Source: Pyxicephalus adspersus (taxonomy: Eukaryota > Chordata > Amphibia > Anura > Pyxicephalidae). Taken from it: 64,000 nt of DNA. A program made the position numbers and the translations under genes. Shown here piece by piece: positions 42,303-53,590 of the stretch (within the stretch, counting starts at the first letter, position 1; each line of letters starts with the position of its first letter). Where the stretch lies: assembly GCF_032062135.1 (NCBI RefSeq), contig NC_092863.1, positions 21,644,618 through 21,708,617 of the forward strand, given 5' to 3'. Below the pieces are notes generated by a model. It saw only the letters and a list, made by a program, of their open reading frames with translations, was not told where the DNA came from and did no database searches.

Positions 42303-42669
42303 GATGATGCATACGGTGCTGTTCTTTTGTTATTTACATTGCAAATATATTTTCTTTCCTTTTTGATTCTAATAAAACTATATGCTTTTCTCCTCACCTT
42401 TCCTATGCTATAACTTCTTTATTTTTGATATGTATGATATGATATATATATGATATGAACCTTGATAGGTATGTTAGTTTTTGTAAACATGAAAATGTAA
42501 GTAAACCTAATAAACTGCTTTCTTGCTTGAATATTTGTGTTTCAAAGGCAAACAGTGCACGACTAAACATTATTTCTGGAAAGGTAAAACATTGGAAATA
42601 CATTTGTAAAATGATTGACTTTTTCTTTGCTTTTGCCTGGATTTTTTTCATGTTAGTAACAGGGTCTTC
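42303..42669. other. AT-rich sequence, no gene
   Basis: Nothing recognised. Confidence 0.4.
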
Positions 42670-42858
42670 TTAACCACCTAGCCGTTAAGCCCGACCTTCG
42701 TAAGGGCAAAAAAAAAACGGCTAGGATGGTTAACCCCGAGATTTTTCCCATCCATACTTACCTGGTCCCCCTGTGCTCATCCAGCGTCGTTTTCGTATTC
42801 CAGCGTTGTCCTCCGTCCAGCGTCGTCCGTCGATCTCCCTCTCCACCCAGGTGGTTAA
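42670..42858. mobile_element. TTAA-flanked element, copy 2 (189 bp)
   Basis: It starts TTAACCACCTAG and ends CCAGGTGGTTAA. It contains a nested inverted repeat (42670-42735): TTAACCACCTAGCCGTT paired with AACGGCTAGGATGGTTAA. It lies about 1 kb upstream of the pip4k2b start codon. Confidence 0.65.
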
Positions 42859-43399
42859 TACAATGCAGCTAATTGTTATTATTATTATTTGGGTTACACC
42901 TTTAAATGTTGGCTACTTAATTTCTCTGGTAGCTCAGTGTAACGGGATAGAGTTGATAGCTCCGGGGAGCAAAACATGTTTTGGGACTTTTAAACTGATA
43001 TAGGTTCAGGTACAACAAAATATTACCAAACTCAAGGAGTCAGTGTAATCTGTGGAATGAAAGGAAGCCATGATTGCTGGAGGTAGATTGCACTGTTTTT
43101 ACACTTTTTTTTACACCAGCAGAGCTGCAGAGTCTATTGATGGATTTGGCAATTATCTAGCTATCTTTATGGTCAGTTAATAAAACGTGCTGTGTGCCAT
43201 AAACATATTTAAGCTGTATTTGTGTTTCATGCACACTCATTATAGCTCAGTCTGCCTCCCTCGGACTGTTACATTGACATGAATTAGTAGGGGTGCTTGA
43301 GAGCCTCTTCTATGCCCTCTACTTTTCAGTCCAACGTTAGTGAGATTTATTACCTTATTTTTGCGGTAATATTGCATAGATTTACGATAACTATTTCTA
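42859..43399. other. Upstream flank of pip4k2b
   Basis: Non-coding. It includes an (ATT)n-like tract at 42876-42888. No certain element was seen. Confidence 0.4.
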
Positions 43400-43861
43400 T
43401 CTCCTGTTCAAAGGCCCGTTGCCTGTACGGAGGATGTAGTTTTCTTCCAAATTGTCCCCCACCTCGTTCATCACTTCACATACCAAGCCCCGCACCGCCC
43501 ACAACAGGCGGCCATCTTGTCCGGAGAGGGTACCGGATCCGGCTGCTTGGTGGTGCCCAGACCTGAGACCTGCGGGGAAAGCTGTCTGGGTTGGAAGAGG
43601 CATTACACTCGTTTTGATTATTTGTCTCCAGGGAAGTTTAATGGAGCGCAGCCATAGCTACGTGTTGACTGGCGGCTAGCTGCACTGACATAACCAAGGT
43701 TAGATCTGTAGGCTTCAATTCATCAGTCGGGACCGTGGTAAAGGCATGAGCTTGGGCTTATAGCAGCAAATGTCCCGAAAGGGGCTTCCCGTGAACTAGA
43801 TCAGTGCCCAAGGGGTGACAGAGAGCCTGAACTCCCAGCTTCTGCCCCTGTCGCCTGCACT
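43400..43861 (+). promoter_or_regulatory. pip4k2b: Putative pip4k2b promoter and 5' UTR
   Basis: CpGs are clearly more frequent here than in the flanks. GGCGGCCATCTTGTCCGG at 43507-43524 contains a YY1-type GGCCATCTTG motif, common near vertebrate start sites. No TATA box or start site can be assigned. The region leads directly into the start codon at 43862. Confidence 0.55.
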
Positions 43862-44005
43862 ATGGCCTCTAACTGCAGCAGCTCCACGGTGGGTAGCGCC
43901 AGCAAAACCAAAACCAAGAAGAAGCATTTCGTGTGTCAGAAAGTTAAGCTTTTTCGAGCCAGCGAGCCTCTCCTCAGTGTTCTGATGTGGGGGGTTAATC
44001 ACACG
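43862..44005 (+). CDS. pip4k2b: pip4k2b coding exon 1 (phosphatidylinositol 5-phosphate 4-kinase type-2 beta)
   Basis: Encodes 48 residues: [20 protein letters not shown], then [16 protein letters not shown] and [12 protein letters not shown]. The [15 protein letters not shown] stretch is characteristic of PIP4K2B rather than 2A (HFVAQ...ASDP) or 2C. The enzyme phosphorylates phosphatidylinositol 5-phosphate at the 4-position to make PI(4,5)P2; the beta form also occurs in the nucleus. This exon gives the variable N-terminus and the first part of the dimerisation/N-lobe region. The donor is ACG|GTAAGT at 44006, phase 0. I chose this ATG because it begins with MASNC as in other beta forms. The N-terminal Ser/Ala linker is shorter than in mammals. 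Intron 1 follows (14.8 kb). Confidence 0.95.
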
Positions 44006-44876
44006 GTAAGTGGGGTTTAATGACTCCGTGAATCCCGGTGATGTTTCGTATATAGACTTTGCAAGGATCTGTTCCTGTATTTAAAATGCATATGTCTCTT
44101 ATTTCTTTATAGATTTACTGCATATTTGGTTATATAGGAGTCGCATCTACTTATTTAATCTGTGTGTCTATATACACACACAAACACATACACGTTTTTG
44201 TTGTTTTTTCAGGATATATGTACGTCTGTGCTATATGTATCTGCAATGATAAAACACACACATGTATCTACTACATACATTTCTCTATTTTTACTAATAC
44301 ACATACCAACAATGTATGTATTCTGTCAGTTTAGGTACCTTTTAATACATGCCTCATTTACACCAGGTTGTATCTATCTGTAACAAAAAACTATGTTTCT
44401 TTCTTTCCCTGTAATACATATTCACCAACATGTGTTTCATCTGTGTATTTGTGTTTATAATGCATACATACTGTAAATACGTGAATATAAACTGGGGTAC
44501 CCAGAAGCTCAGTCTGTATATCTTTCTCTTTTTATAGGTTCAAGTATTTTGTACTTTTGCTTATAATGGGCCATTTGCTCTTCAAATAACTTGTTTGCAT
44601 TATTGTTGGTCACCAGTAGATGGTGCTGTGCCTTTTATGTAAGATGAGTTACAAGCAGTTGGTCTTTGACAGACCACATACAAATGAAGTTTCAGGACAT
44701 GCAACTAGGTATCGCTGAAGTATAAACCAAATTTCTTTTTCTAATTGAGGGCAAAAATAAATATTTTTTACTTGAGTATATAGATTTCTGTATGTTTTTG
44801 CATTGTTTGCATGAAATATATAGCTACCTACATCAATGTTAAATCTATCTCTGTTCTTGTTTGCATAAAATATACC
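44006..44876 (+). other. pip4k2b: pip4k2b intron 1, first part
   Basis: Intronic sequence after the GTAAGT donor, with CA/TA-rich microsatellite-like stretches at 44160-44200. No repeat was identified. Confidence 0.8.
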
Positions 44877-46213
44877 TACAGTGAGGGAAAGAGTATTTGA
44901 TCCCCTGCTGATTTTGTATGCTTGCCCTCTGACAAAGAAGATAGGTGTGAGAGACAGAATAACAAAAGAACCCTCAAAAACCTCAGTAAGTAAGGTTTCA
45001 AGGCTGATGTTTGGCAACTCGAACCTTCAGCTCCCTCCACAGATTTTCTATGGGATTAAGGTCTGAAGACTGGCTAGGCCGCTCCAGGACCTTCATGTAC
45101 TTTTTCTTGAGCCACTCCTTTGTTGCCTTGTGTTTTGGGTCATTGCCATGCTGGAATACCCATCCACGACCCATTTTCAACGCCCTGGCTGAGGGCAAGA
45201 TTTGACGGTACATGGCCTCATCCATTGTCCCTTTGATGCGGTGAAGGTGTTCTGTCCTCTTATTAGGAACCCCCCCCCCCCCAAAGCATTTAGTGTCCAC
45301 CTCCATGTTTGATGGTGGGAAAGGGGGTTCTTGGGGTTTTAGGCAGCATTCCTCATCCTCCAAACATAGCGAGTTGAGTTGATGCCAAAGAGCTTAATTT
45401 TGGTCTCATCTGACCACAACACTTTCACCCAGTTCTCCTCTGGATCATTTGGATGTTCATTGGCAAACTGCACGTGGGTCTTTACATATGCTGTCTTGAG
45501 CTGGGGTACAACATTTCAGGACTTCACGGCGTAATGTGTTACCAATTGTTTTCTTGGTGATTATGGACCCAGCTGCTCTGAGATCATTGACAAGTAGTAG
45601 TTCTGGGTGCTACGTCACCGGTCTCATGATCATTGCAACTCCACGAGGTGAGATCTTGCATGGAGCCCCAGACCGAGGGAGATTGACGGGTATTTCGTGT
45701 TTCTTCCATTTACGAGTTATCTCGTCAATTGTTGTCACCTTCTCACCAAGCTACTTGACTATAGTCCTGTACCCCAGTCCAGCCTTTTGTAGTCTACAAT
45801 CTTGTCCCTGACATCCTTAGATAGCTCTTTGGTCTTGGCCGTAGTGGCTAATTTGGAATCTGATTGATTGCTTCTGTGAACAGGTGTCTTTTATATCGGA
45901 ACTGTAACAAGCTTGGATTAGCAGCACTGCCTTACAGAGGGTGCTCCTAATCTCAGCTCGTTACCTGCATACAGTGAAGACACCTGGGAGCCTGAAATCT
46001 TGCTGGTTGATAGGGGATCAAATACTTATTTCACACATTACAATGCACATCAAACTCTGACTTTTGACCACTGGGTTTTTGAGGGTTCTTTTGTTAGTCT
46101 GTCTCCCACAGCTACAATAAACCTACCAATACAACCATAGACTGGTCATTTCTTTGTCAGAGGGCACACGTACAAAATCAGCAGGGGATCAAATACTTCT
46201 TTCTCTCACTGTA
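44877..46213 (-). mobile_element. Tc1-type DNA transposon (1.34 kb), decayed
   Basis: It starts TACAGTGAGGGAAAGAGTAT and ends with the near-complement CTCACTGTA. The terminal inverted repeats contain TTTGATCCCCTGCTGATTTT, and the flanking TA fits a Tc1 insertion. The right repeat (about 150 bp) is longer than the left, which looks shortened. The element lies within pip4k2b intron 1, with its transposase antisense to the gene. Confidence 0.9.
44998..45860 (-). pseudogene. Tc1 transposase, decayed
   Basis: The minus strand reads [20 protein letters not shown] (start codon changed to ACG, about 45842), then HTH-like sequence, [19 protein letters not shown] (about 45440-45385) and an open stretch from 45363. 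That stretch has [20 protein letters not shown] and [15 protein letters not shown]. The first catalytic Asp (SDETK) and the final Glu (NPIEN) are visible. The central motif reads HGNDPKH where QDNDPKH is usual, so its first Asp is lost. Frameshifts are present throughout the first two thirds. Confidence 0.9.
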
Positions 46214-46929
46214 CATCTGTAATAAATCTATATCTGTTCATATTTTACTCAATTTCAACTGCACTTCATTTATTTTGGTTACAGGTATAGTTGCTATAAA
46301 TTGTAAGCTTGTAACTGCAAGGCTATCTCTACTATTGTTTCCAGTGCTGCTTTATATACAGGGTATCTTTATTCCACCTTTTATGTACCATATAGAAAGT
46401 GAAGTTTTCAGCTGCACACTACTTGTATCTCACTATCACTACTTGATATTTGTTGGTACAAATATCTTAATTCAATCTCTATGTATTATATACAAGGTTA
46501 GCTGTTGAATGAGCTGTCTCATTTATTATATTTTGGGTTACCATTTGTTGAAACCTTGGAACATGAAGCTGTTAAAAATTGGTACTTTTAATAGCATAGT
46601 TTGCTTCAGTCCTATTGTGGTGTGTCGGGAGCCCCGCCCACTTTTGATTAGAGCATTTGAGCTGCTACTGAAAGGTGGCAGGGGGAGAACAGCACAGCTT
46701 GGCCTTGATGAAATCCGGACACAAGCAGTCCTGCCCCCTCTGGGTGTGAAAAAAGTCTGTAAATGTATCCACCCAAGTGGGCGTAATGTAATGACCTCAT
46801 TGGCAGTACAGTGATAGCTGTGTGTGTAATGCTACATTGCATATTATGCAGCCTAACAACTCTGTGTTCAAACCTTCATATGTTCTAGATCGTTGGTCGT
46901 AACAACTTGAACTTTTAGTAGTAATCAAA
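46214..46929 (+). other. pip4k2b intron 1, unassigned
   Basis: No coding region or named repeat. A GC-richer stretch at 46620-46820 is unassigned. Confidence 0.4.
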
Positions 46930-47839
46930 ATCTCAGCCCCCAGCCTTCAAGAATTCTAAGACATGGGAATTTGTCACTGCCCTAAGTGAGCCAGAATGGC
47001 TCAAAATTGATATGATTGAAAAACAGTTGGACAAAATTAGTGACAAAGCGCCAGGACCTGATGGATTACAGGTGAGCTAAGCTCAGTTATTTCAAAGCTT
47101 TTCTTGAGTTTCTTGATCTTGAAAAAAGTATAAAAGTGATACCATGGATTCAAGAAAGACTGAAGTTGTCAAACAAATTTACTCTTTTTATGAGGAAGTA
47201 AATAAAAATGTAGACAGTGGAATAGCAGTTGATATATAGTGTACTTGGTCTTTGCAAAAGCATTTGACACAGTACCCCACAGACGGTTATATGCAAGTTA
47301 GCGTCTATAGGTTTATAAAAGTCAATCTGTAAAGGGATAGTGAACTGGCCTATAGACTGCATCCAGAGAGTAGTGATTAATGATTCATACTATGAATGGT
47401 CTAAGGTTATTAGTGGGATACCCCAGGGTTTAGTGTTGGGACTTTGTGTTTAACACCTTTATAAATGATATGAGTTTGGGATTAAAACTACAGTTTGTGT
47501 TTGCACATGACATTAAACTATTTAATAGAATTGAGTCCATACAGGATGTCTATAATCTACAAGCAGACCTGGATGTACTATTTGATTGGGCAGCCAGGTG
47601 GCAAATGACACTTAATATTGAGCAATGTAAAGGTATTACTTGGGGACTAACAACATGCATCTCTTTGTGCCTGGTGGAAAAGAAGTTTAAGATCTGGATA
47701 AGGAAGGGATTCTTCACTGTACAGTCTATAAAAATGTGGAATAGGCTCCCACAGGAGGTAGTTTTCAGCAACTACTATAGATTACTTTAAGAAAAGGCTC
47801 GATGTATTTCTAGAAACACAGAATAGAAATGGGTATTAA
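46930..47839 (+). pseudogene. CR1-like LINE reverse transcriptase fragment, left piece
   Basis: In + frames: LDKISDKAPGPDGLQ (about 47029-47073), then the palm region with SGIPQGLVLG and FNTFINDMSLGLKLQFV. HDIKLFNRI follows at the position of FADDTKL (about 47500-47530; the DD has become HD). Then come NLQADLDVLFDWAARWQMTL and NIEQCKG, and finally KGFFTVQSIKMWNRLPQEVV (about 47704-47765). This order is that of the CR1/L2-type RT and its C-terminal end. Stops and deletions abound. The TTAA element at 47836 interrupts the tail, which resumes at 48445. Confidence 0.8.
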
Positions 47840-48049
47840 CCCCCCAAGCGGTCTATTTCTGTCCGTATTTCCATGCAAAAAGCGGTACAGTTTTTTGCAT
47901 GGAAATTTATTTTACATTGTAGGCCTTTATTTCTTAGGCATAACTCAAGGAAATATGTCCAATAGTTAATACATTTAATAATAAACTTAAAAAAAAAAAA
48001 CACAAAAATGTATTATACATACATTACATATTAAACATGTAATGTATAA

Positions 48050-48102
<53 letters not shown>

Positions 48103-48444
48103 TTTTTATAAAATAAAATTTTGTGAAGATTTCTTTGTATTGGACTCAATACAGCTATTTTGTATTGAATCCAATACAAAATTATTTGAATTTCCCGCCG
48201 ATCCTCCTACCTGCACCGACGCATCACTGTGAAACCCCAGAAAACATCTCTGCACGTCTCGGCTGGAGATCTGAGGAGAAGGGCGTGTCCCCAGGACCTG
48301 CGGGGACTAGCAGGATGCTGGGGTACAGCCACTGAGCAAGGTAAGTGGGGTTTTATTATGTTTTTACGTACCTCTAGTGTGACTCAGGAATACTGATTTT
48401 CCACCCCCAGTCACACTCGGGAATACCGCTGGGGGGGGGGTTAA
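47836..48444. mobile_element. TTAA-flanked non-autonomous element, copy 3 (609 bp)
   Basis: It sits exactly between the two halves of a CR1-like tail, with TTAA at 47836-47839 and 48441-48444. The ends are CCCCCCAAGCGGT and ACCGCTGGGGGG in inverted orientation. The interior is homologous to copy 1 in reverse. It includes a (GT)n(AT)n microsatellite at 48051-48099. Confidence 0.85.
48051..48099. repeat. (GT)n(AT)n microsatellite
   Basis: About 7 GT then about 17 AT dinucleotides. Confidence 0.95.
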
Positions 48445-48700
48445 AGCTTTAAAGTTAAGATAACAGACTGTTCATCCAGGGAACATCCAATTGCCTCATG
48501 GAAGCAGAAGGAATTTTTTCCCCTGTTGCAGCAAATTGTACCAGGGTTTTTTTGCCTTCCTCTGGACCAACTATGTCCATAGGATTTTATTTCTGGATAT
48601 GTTTATTTCCCTAGTGGTTGAACTTGAAGGATATCTTTATTTTAACCTGACTTACTTTGTCCAACCTGACTTACTTTGAAACTATGTAATACTGAATAGA
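48445..48700 (+). mobile_element. CR1-like LINE 3' tail, right piece
   Basis: GGAACATCCAATTGCCTCAT, TCCCCTGTTGCAGCAAATTG, TTTCCCTAGTGGTTGAACTT and TTACTTTGAAACTATG match 55090-55320 and, in reverse, 39885-40115. It continues the 46930-47839 fragment after removal of the TTAA element. Confidence 0.8.
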
Positions 48701-49539
48701 TATTAAAGTAAAAAACAACGTCTAGTTTTCTTAAGGTGCAGTACCAAAATAATTTAGGTAAATGTTGTCACAGTATTTATTTGTGCTGGCCCATCTGTAG
48801 GGCATCCATCACTATAGGGCATACAAACTGGTAGTAGAAATTATTATGACCAGCTGATTAGGCAAATATTCAACATATTTGGGCAGTTGAAACTAGCTTC
48901 CAGTAACAATGCCACTGAAAAGAGAGGGTTCTATTTATAAAGCAGTTAACAATACTTGACATGCCCTCAAATATTCCCTCATGGACAATCAAATACTGCC
49001 ATTAAAACATGGACCTGATAGGTTTTCCACCAGGGAATGTTTGAGGGTATGTCTTATTCTCTTCTTTAAAAAATAGACCCCAAAGTGTATTTTCTCTTCT
49101 CCTTTAGGTATATATTAACATTTGTGGTAACTAAATTGGTCAGTTGTTTTTTTTTCAACATAAATCAATGTAACTTGGGGAAGCTTATAATCCTCTTTAT
49201 AACAATGAGTGTAAAAAATGAATTCAAAGGCCAGTTTTCACACTTTTTGTAGTGATTGTTTTCCCTAGGGGAAAAAAAGGACAAATTCATACCCTACAAA
49301 CTTTTATAAACAAACATTTATAAAAAAAATAAAATAAAACCAAATTTGCACTGCATTGTTATTAAGAAAGTGTTGATCCTTACATTTCTTAATTGATACC
49401 ACTAGGCAATAAAAAAGAAAAAAAAAATCCTTTTTTGCAATCATTGGAGACCACAGCACATTGTTTAAAATCAGTTTTTCAAATTCAATTTGTTTTGTTT
49501 TCAAATTTGTCGAATAGGCACAGGTAACATAGATATACA
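48701..49539 (+). other. pip4k2b intron 1, no repeat named
   Basis: AT-rich, nothing recognised. Confidence 0.4.
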
Positions 49540-49619
49540 GAAAGTGTCAGTCAGCCATCGCTGTTTTTTCAAAGACGCCTTGAATATTATTTTCTTATAT
49601 ACACTGTTTGGATTGTCCG

Positions 49620-51520
49620 GGGACAGCATCAGTAGTTGACCATCATACTCTTATTCCATATGTTTTGGTAATGGAGCTCCATTGGCTTATGTCCTTGAAT
49701 GCCTCCCAAGCTTCTAACTCTGCATCTGAGAGAGATTGTTTAGGATCTTCATCCTAAAAAACAGACTTGATCCGTGGTTCTAAAAAAATCTATTCCATAA
49801 TTTTTACATATCTTATGTTTGCAAATTTTTCATCAAGGTACTAAAAACCATGCGCGTTTGCTTTAACCATGGCTTTTGTTATGCTGGGTAAGACATGGCC
49901 ACTTGGGGGTGCTATGGCTTGAGCAGAAGGGGTGTGTGCCCTGAGATGGGCCAAGGCGCAGACTCTAAGCAGTAACCAGGTCTTTTCCAGAGCCTCTAGT
50001 GGTGAGGATGTTGTGTTGCTGGTTACTGCCAGTTTGCAGTCCTTGGACACACCAGGCTGGGCAGGATGATACATGGTACCAAATCTCTAGGCAGAAGAAT
50101 TGTCAAGGAAGGCAGGCAGCAAGCAAGAGAGGTCAGGTCACAAGCCAGAGGTCAAATACCAGGTTTCCATGAAATAGACACCGTTGACACAGGAGCCACC
50201 ACAGGCAACGCAGGAGACACTGGGATAACCACAGACAGGGAGGAACCCTGGAACAGCACAAGGGAATTGGCTGGGAAACAGACTGGGCAATAAGGTGTTA
50301 TACAGGAGCTCGACAGGGGAAGCACTGAATTAACTAACAGTTATACAGAAAATGCTCAGCAGAGCTAGGGGGCTTGACATTGGGAACATGTTGCATGGAC
50401 GCTGAGTGCCGTGTCTGAGCTTGCTAAATAGCCAGTGATGATTAAGGTGCGATTTCCTGATTGGCCAGCGGAATAGGGCGATACTGATTAATTCTGGAAG
50501 AAACAGGCTTGCTTGGGCTCAGAATTGCCTTTACAAGGCTTTTCATCCAGCTTAGCTTGATATAGGAAAGTGGCAGAAATGTTTTATGAGGACCAACCAG
50601 AGGCAGATATTACACACTGCTACTTTTTGCCGCTTAGGTATTTTGGCTGCAAAAATGTTCTACAATGGCTCGGCTATCCCAGAGGCACAGGAAATAGTAT
50701 TTTGTGACTCCTGCTTGCATTTCCCTCAACATGCCAATGAGGTTAGATCAACACAGGTGTTTCACTGCTGTGGTTTATATTAGAATGCTTCAAGCAATAT
50801 CTTCATAACATTGTGGAACTCCTTTACGGAACTCCTTTAACAGGATGGGCAATCGGTACACTTGGTTTGGAATTTCCATTAAACAGTAGGATTGCCTCCA
50901 AGATTCTTTGCGAGGAATCAATAAAAGGATACCATTTAGAAGGAACATGCTCTTGTAAGGAACTGTTGGAACAGTCCGATGATGTCATGGTACTAGCACG
51001 ATGAGCTGGCAAATAGCATGATGAGCTGTCATCAGTGAAGAAAAGTGTCAAGTTATGATTTCATGTTCTTTAGTTACAGTAACCCATTTTGCAAGCAAGT
51101 GCTTCTGCTTAAGCCTAGAAGCAAGAAGTTCTGCTCTGTCTTTAGAAAGATTTAGATCAAGTACGAGATCATTAAAATCTGCTGGTTTTCTCTGAAACTT
51201 TCCTCGATAACGTAATCAGGATTGGATGATTCTTGATAGTAACTGGTGGCACCTTCACTATATTCCCTATACCTTTGTAAGTCCTTCATGGGATGGTAAA
51301 AGAACAGGCAATGAATCCTTATGAGGGAGAAGCCTGATTGCAAAATCTAGGCTGGGATATACAATTTTGTGTTTGCAGTCATTTAGGTGGTTCCATGTAA
51401 CCGAAGTGAGGATATCAGTTGTAAACTGACATCTAGACATTGGTTTAGTTGTTAACATGTTTACCAGAATGTGTGATGCTGAAAGGTTGTCATTTGATGG
51501 TAAGTTATAAGCATGCAATG
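49620..51520 (-). pseudogene. Uncharacterised transposon-like protein family, copy 2, decayed
   Basis: Homologous to 1-1575 in the same orientation. The minus strand reads WNHLNDC, then KHKIVYPSLDFAIRLLPHKD (about 51410-51310). WYPFIDSSQRILEAILLFNG follows, then NSKPSVPIAHPV (about 50935-50830), and then degraded parts corresponding to the central and C-terminal regions. The CYFC-containing segment is deleted between LNDC and KHKI. An LTR (copy C) is inserted at about 49877-50529, in the stretch that corresponds to 440-470 of copy 1. The FIDSS, GDLK-type and QGERFHQD motifs in this family could be an acidic triad, which is inference. It lies in pip4k2b intron 1. Confidence 0.6.
49877..50529 (-). 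mobile_element. LTR copy C, end-truncated
   Basis: It starts TGTTATGCTGGG and follows LTR A (GCCCTGAGATGGGCCAAGGC, AGAGCCTCTAGTGGTGAGGA, GATTTCCTGATTGGCCAGCG) up to about TCAGAATTGCC. The last roughly 60 bp are missing. It is inserted in copy 2 of the uncharacterised family. Confidence 0.75.
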
Positions 51521-51699
51521 CATGTAAATTACAGTGTTCAGTTCTGTGTTGTAGCTGTGGATGTTTGGATGGCTGTGTGTCAGGTGGGTGTCACATGCAA
51601 CATTTGATACTTGATCAGTCTGAACACTAATTGCATGGGATAGCTTGTATTTGTATTAAACAAACAACTCTTAAAAAAAAAAAAAGGTCATATTAGTTG
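51521..51699 (+). other. pip4k2b intron 1, unassigned spacer
   Basis: No recognisable feature; it includes an A run near 51671. Confidence 0.4.
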
Positions 51700-52030
51700 A
51701 GTGCATTATTTATCATTTTCTTTAAAGCAACTTTATCTGCTTACTTTTTGAAGCTCTCCACAAGTGACCCTTGACTCCTGGACAAATCTTATGGGTATTC
51801 TTTGGACTTCTCTGTCAAAAATCTTCTGGGGAGCACCTGGTTGTGGCTGATTTATGGTGAAATTATGTTCTTTTCACTTCAGGATTATGTCCCCAATGCT
51901 GCTTACTGGGACATTTAGAAAAATGTCTGTAACCAATGTCATCAGTATGTTTTCCAACAAGAAGGTTGCAAAGCTCTTGAAAGTACTCTTTGCTTTTACT
52001 CATCATGAGATGCTTCTTGTATAAAACCTT
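51700..52030 (-). pseudogene. Tc1-type transposase N-terminal remnant
   Basis: The minus strand reads SKSKEYFQELCNLLVGKH, then DIGYRHFSK (about 52000-51950), resembling the first helix-turn-helix of Tc1 transposases. INQPQPGAPQKIFDREVQRI follows, then RFVQESRVTCGELQK (about 51855-51750), resembling the second one. No catalytic domain remains, and the terminal repeats were not found. Confidence 0.55.
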
Positions 52031-52539
52031 GGTAATGAGAAACCTTTTTATAGGCTATCAATTATGACTAAACTAGCTGATGATAATTTAAACTGATAGT
52101 GGGCAAAATTGCTTTCTAAATACTGGCCGCTCAGCAGGTTTCTTGGATTTTACATCTCTTTGCACCTCCTTTTGTTCTTGGGTTTAATACCCTGTGCCAT
52201 TCCAGTTTATTACACAAAACCTAATTTATGGATTTATTTGTTTGGATTTCTTTCTATGTGTGGATTATTTGAGTTACCAGTATCTGGTGTAAATTACAGA
52301 GCAATAGCCAATTAGAAATATATTTAATGAGAAAAATGTTGACAGGTATAATATCTCTGTTAAAGTTTTGTACATTCATTGGATGACTAACCTGAAATAA
52401 ATACTATACTTTGAAAACCATTTTCATCAAAAGTCTCTGGGTAACAATATTGTTATTAATTCCTTGTATTTTTTTATATATAATGGAAAAGTTTATTTTG
52501 GATGAGCAGAACAAATATTTGTGGGTTGGTGTAAACATA
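52031..52539 (+). other. pip4k2b intron 1, AT-rich
   Basis: A short hydrophobic frame (52109-52315) has no supporting evidence. No repeat was recognised. Confidence 0.35.
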
Positions 52540-53039
52540 AATGAAAGCCTAGGTAATAGTGAAACCTGGATGGTGTGTCCAGGCGGAGTGATCTGCAGCC
52601 GCAGATTCCGACGTGTCTCAGTCAGGACATTAAGGGAATCCCAGCGTCTTCCCCCTTATAAGTGAAAGGCGGTGTCCTATGAGATAATCCTACTTTAGGA
52701 ATGCGTACTACCAGCTGATTGGGCGTGTACAATGACGTCACAAGCAGCTGTTTCTGCCCTGTCTGAGCCCACAACTCTTATCTTTTTCTATGGGATTTTG
52801 CTACAGTGTGAGCTCTCCGAGAGTGGGTGTGTCCTGTAGACCTCAGAGATCAGCTGTGCTTCTCCCTGCCCACCTTGTACTGTGTACTAATCCTACCCTT
52901 TGTATACCAGCAGCAGCAACATGAGATCTGTGTCCATGCTGCTGTCGTTATCCCAATGTATTGGAATCAGGGATCTTTACTCATTAAAGTGGATCTAAAG
53001 TAAAAAGAGAACAAAAAAATTCTTTTGTTACGTTATGTC

Positions 53040-53085
<46 letters not shown>

Positions 53086-53590
53086 AAGTGATTGACTATT
53101 TAAAGACCAGGGTCCCCAAATAAAGTTTGCATATTATGGACCCCCTGGGGTCACTTCCATGGCATTAGGGTGCTGCTAATTGTCTGTCCGCTGTGATGCC
53201 TCAAATATAAATTTGCCCCCTCACCAAACTTTTAAGGCTGCATTCAGATTGGCGGTGAGGTGGCACTGCGGTTACCCCTTCTCATGCCATGGAACCCTGC
53301 TTTTAGGGTAAGATGCTCAGTACTGCTGACTGCCGCCTGGAGTCAAAACTGCAGACGCTGCGGTGCGAGGGACTGAACGGCTGGTGGGGTGCCTGTTACA
53401 CATACCTGGGCACTTACCTTCTCCGGAACAGAGGGATGTTGCCAACTGAAAATGTGGGAGCCAATGTGAAACACTTTGTCCACAATCTCTTCCCCCCTCG
53501 ATTAAAATGTTATATCCAACATATCAAGGCGCAAGGACTTTTAAGGCACAAACAGAATTGTACATTCATTTCCACAATTATTTTCAACTG
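52540..53590. repeat. Left arm of a large inverted repeat
   Basis: Reverse-complement homologue of about 55500-56860. Matching blocks, outer to inner, include AATAGTGAAACCTGGATGGT, GCAGCCGCAGATTCC, AATGCGTACTACCAGCTGAT, CACCTTGTACTGTG, TTTGCATATTATGGACCCC, GGTGCGAGGGACTGAACGGC and CCAACTGAAAATGTGGGAGC. The arm contains an (A)n(TA)n tract (53041-53082). Confidence 0.8.
53041..53082. repeat. (A)n(TA)n simple repeat
   Basis: A run then about 14 TA dinucleotides. Confidence 0.95.

Noticed and set aside
42925..42970. tRNA-like TGGTAGCTCAGTG (A-box-like) sequence
   Set aside because: No B box at the right distance and no cloverleaf; not called as tRNA or SINE.
46620..46820. GC-richer island in intron 1 as an alternative promoter or exon
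   Set aside because: No splice-consistent open frame linked to pip4k2b and no promoter motif could be supported.
52109..52315. Hydrophobic 68-residue frame that could be a membrane peptide
   Set aside because: No start context, homology or neighbours to support it; such frames are common in T-rich sequence.
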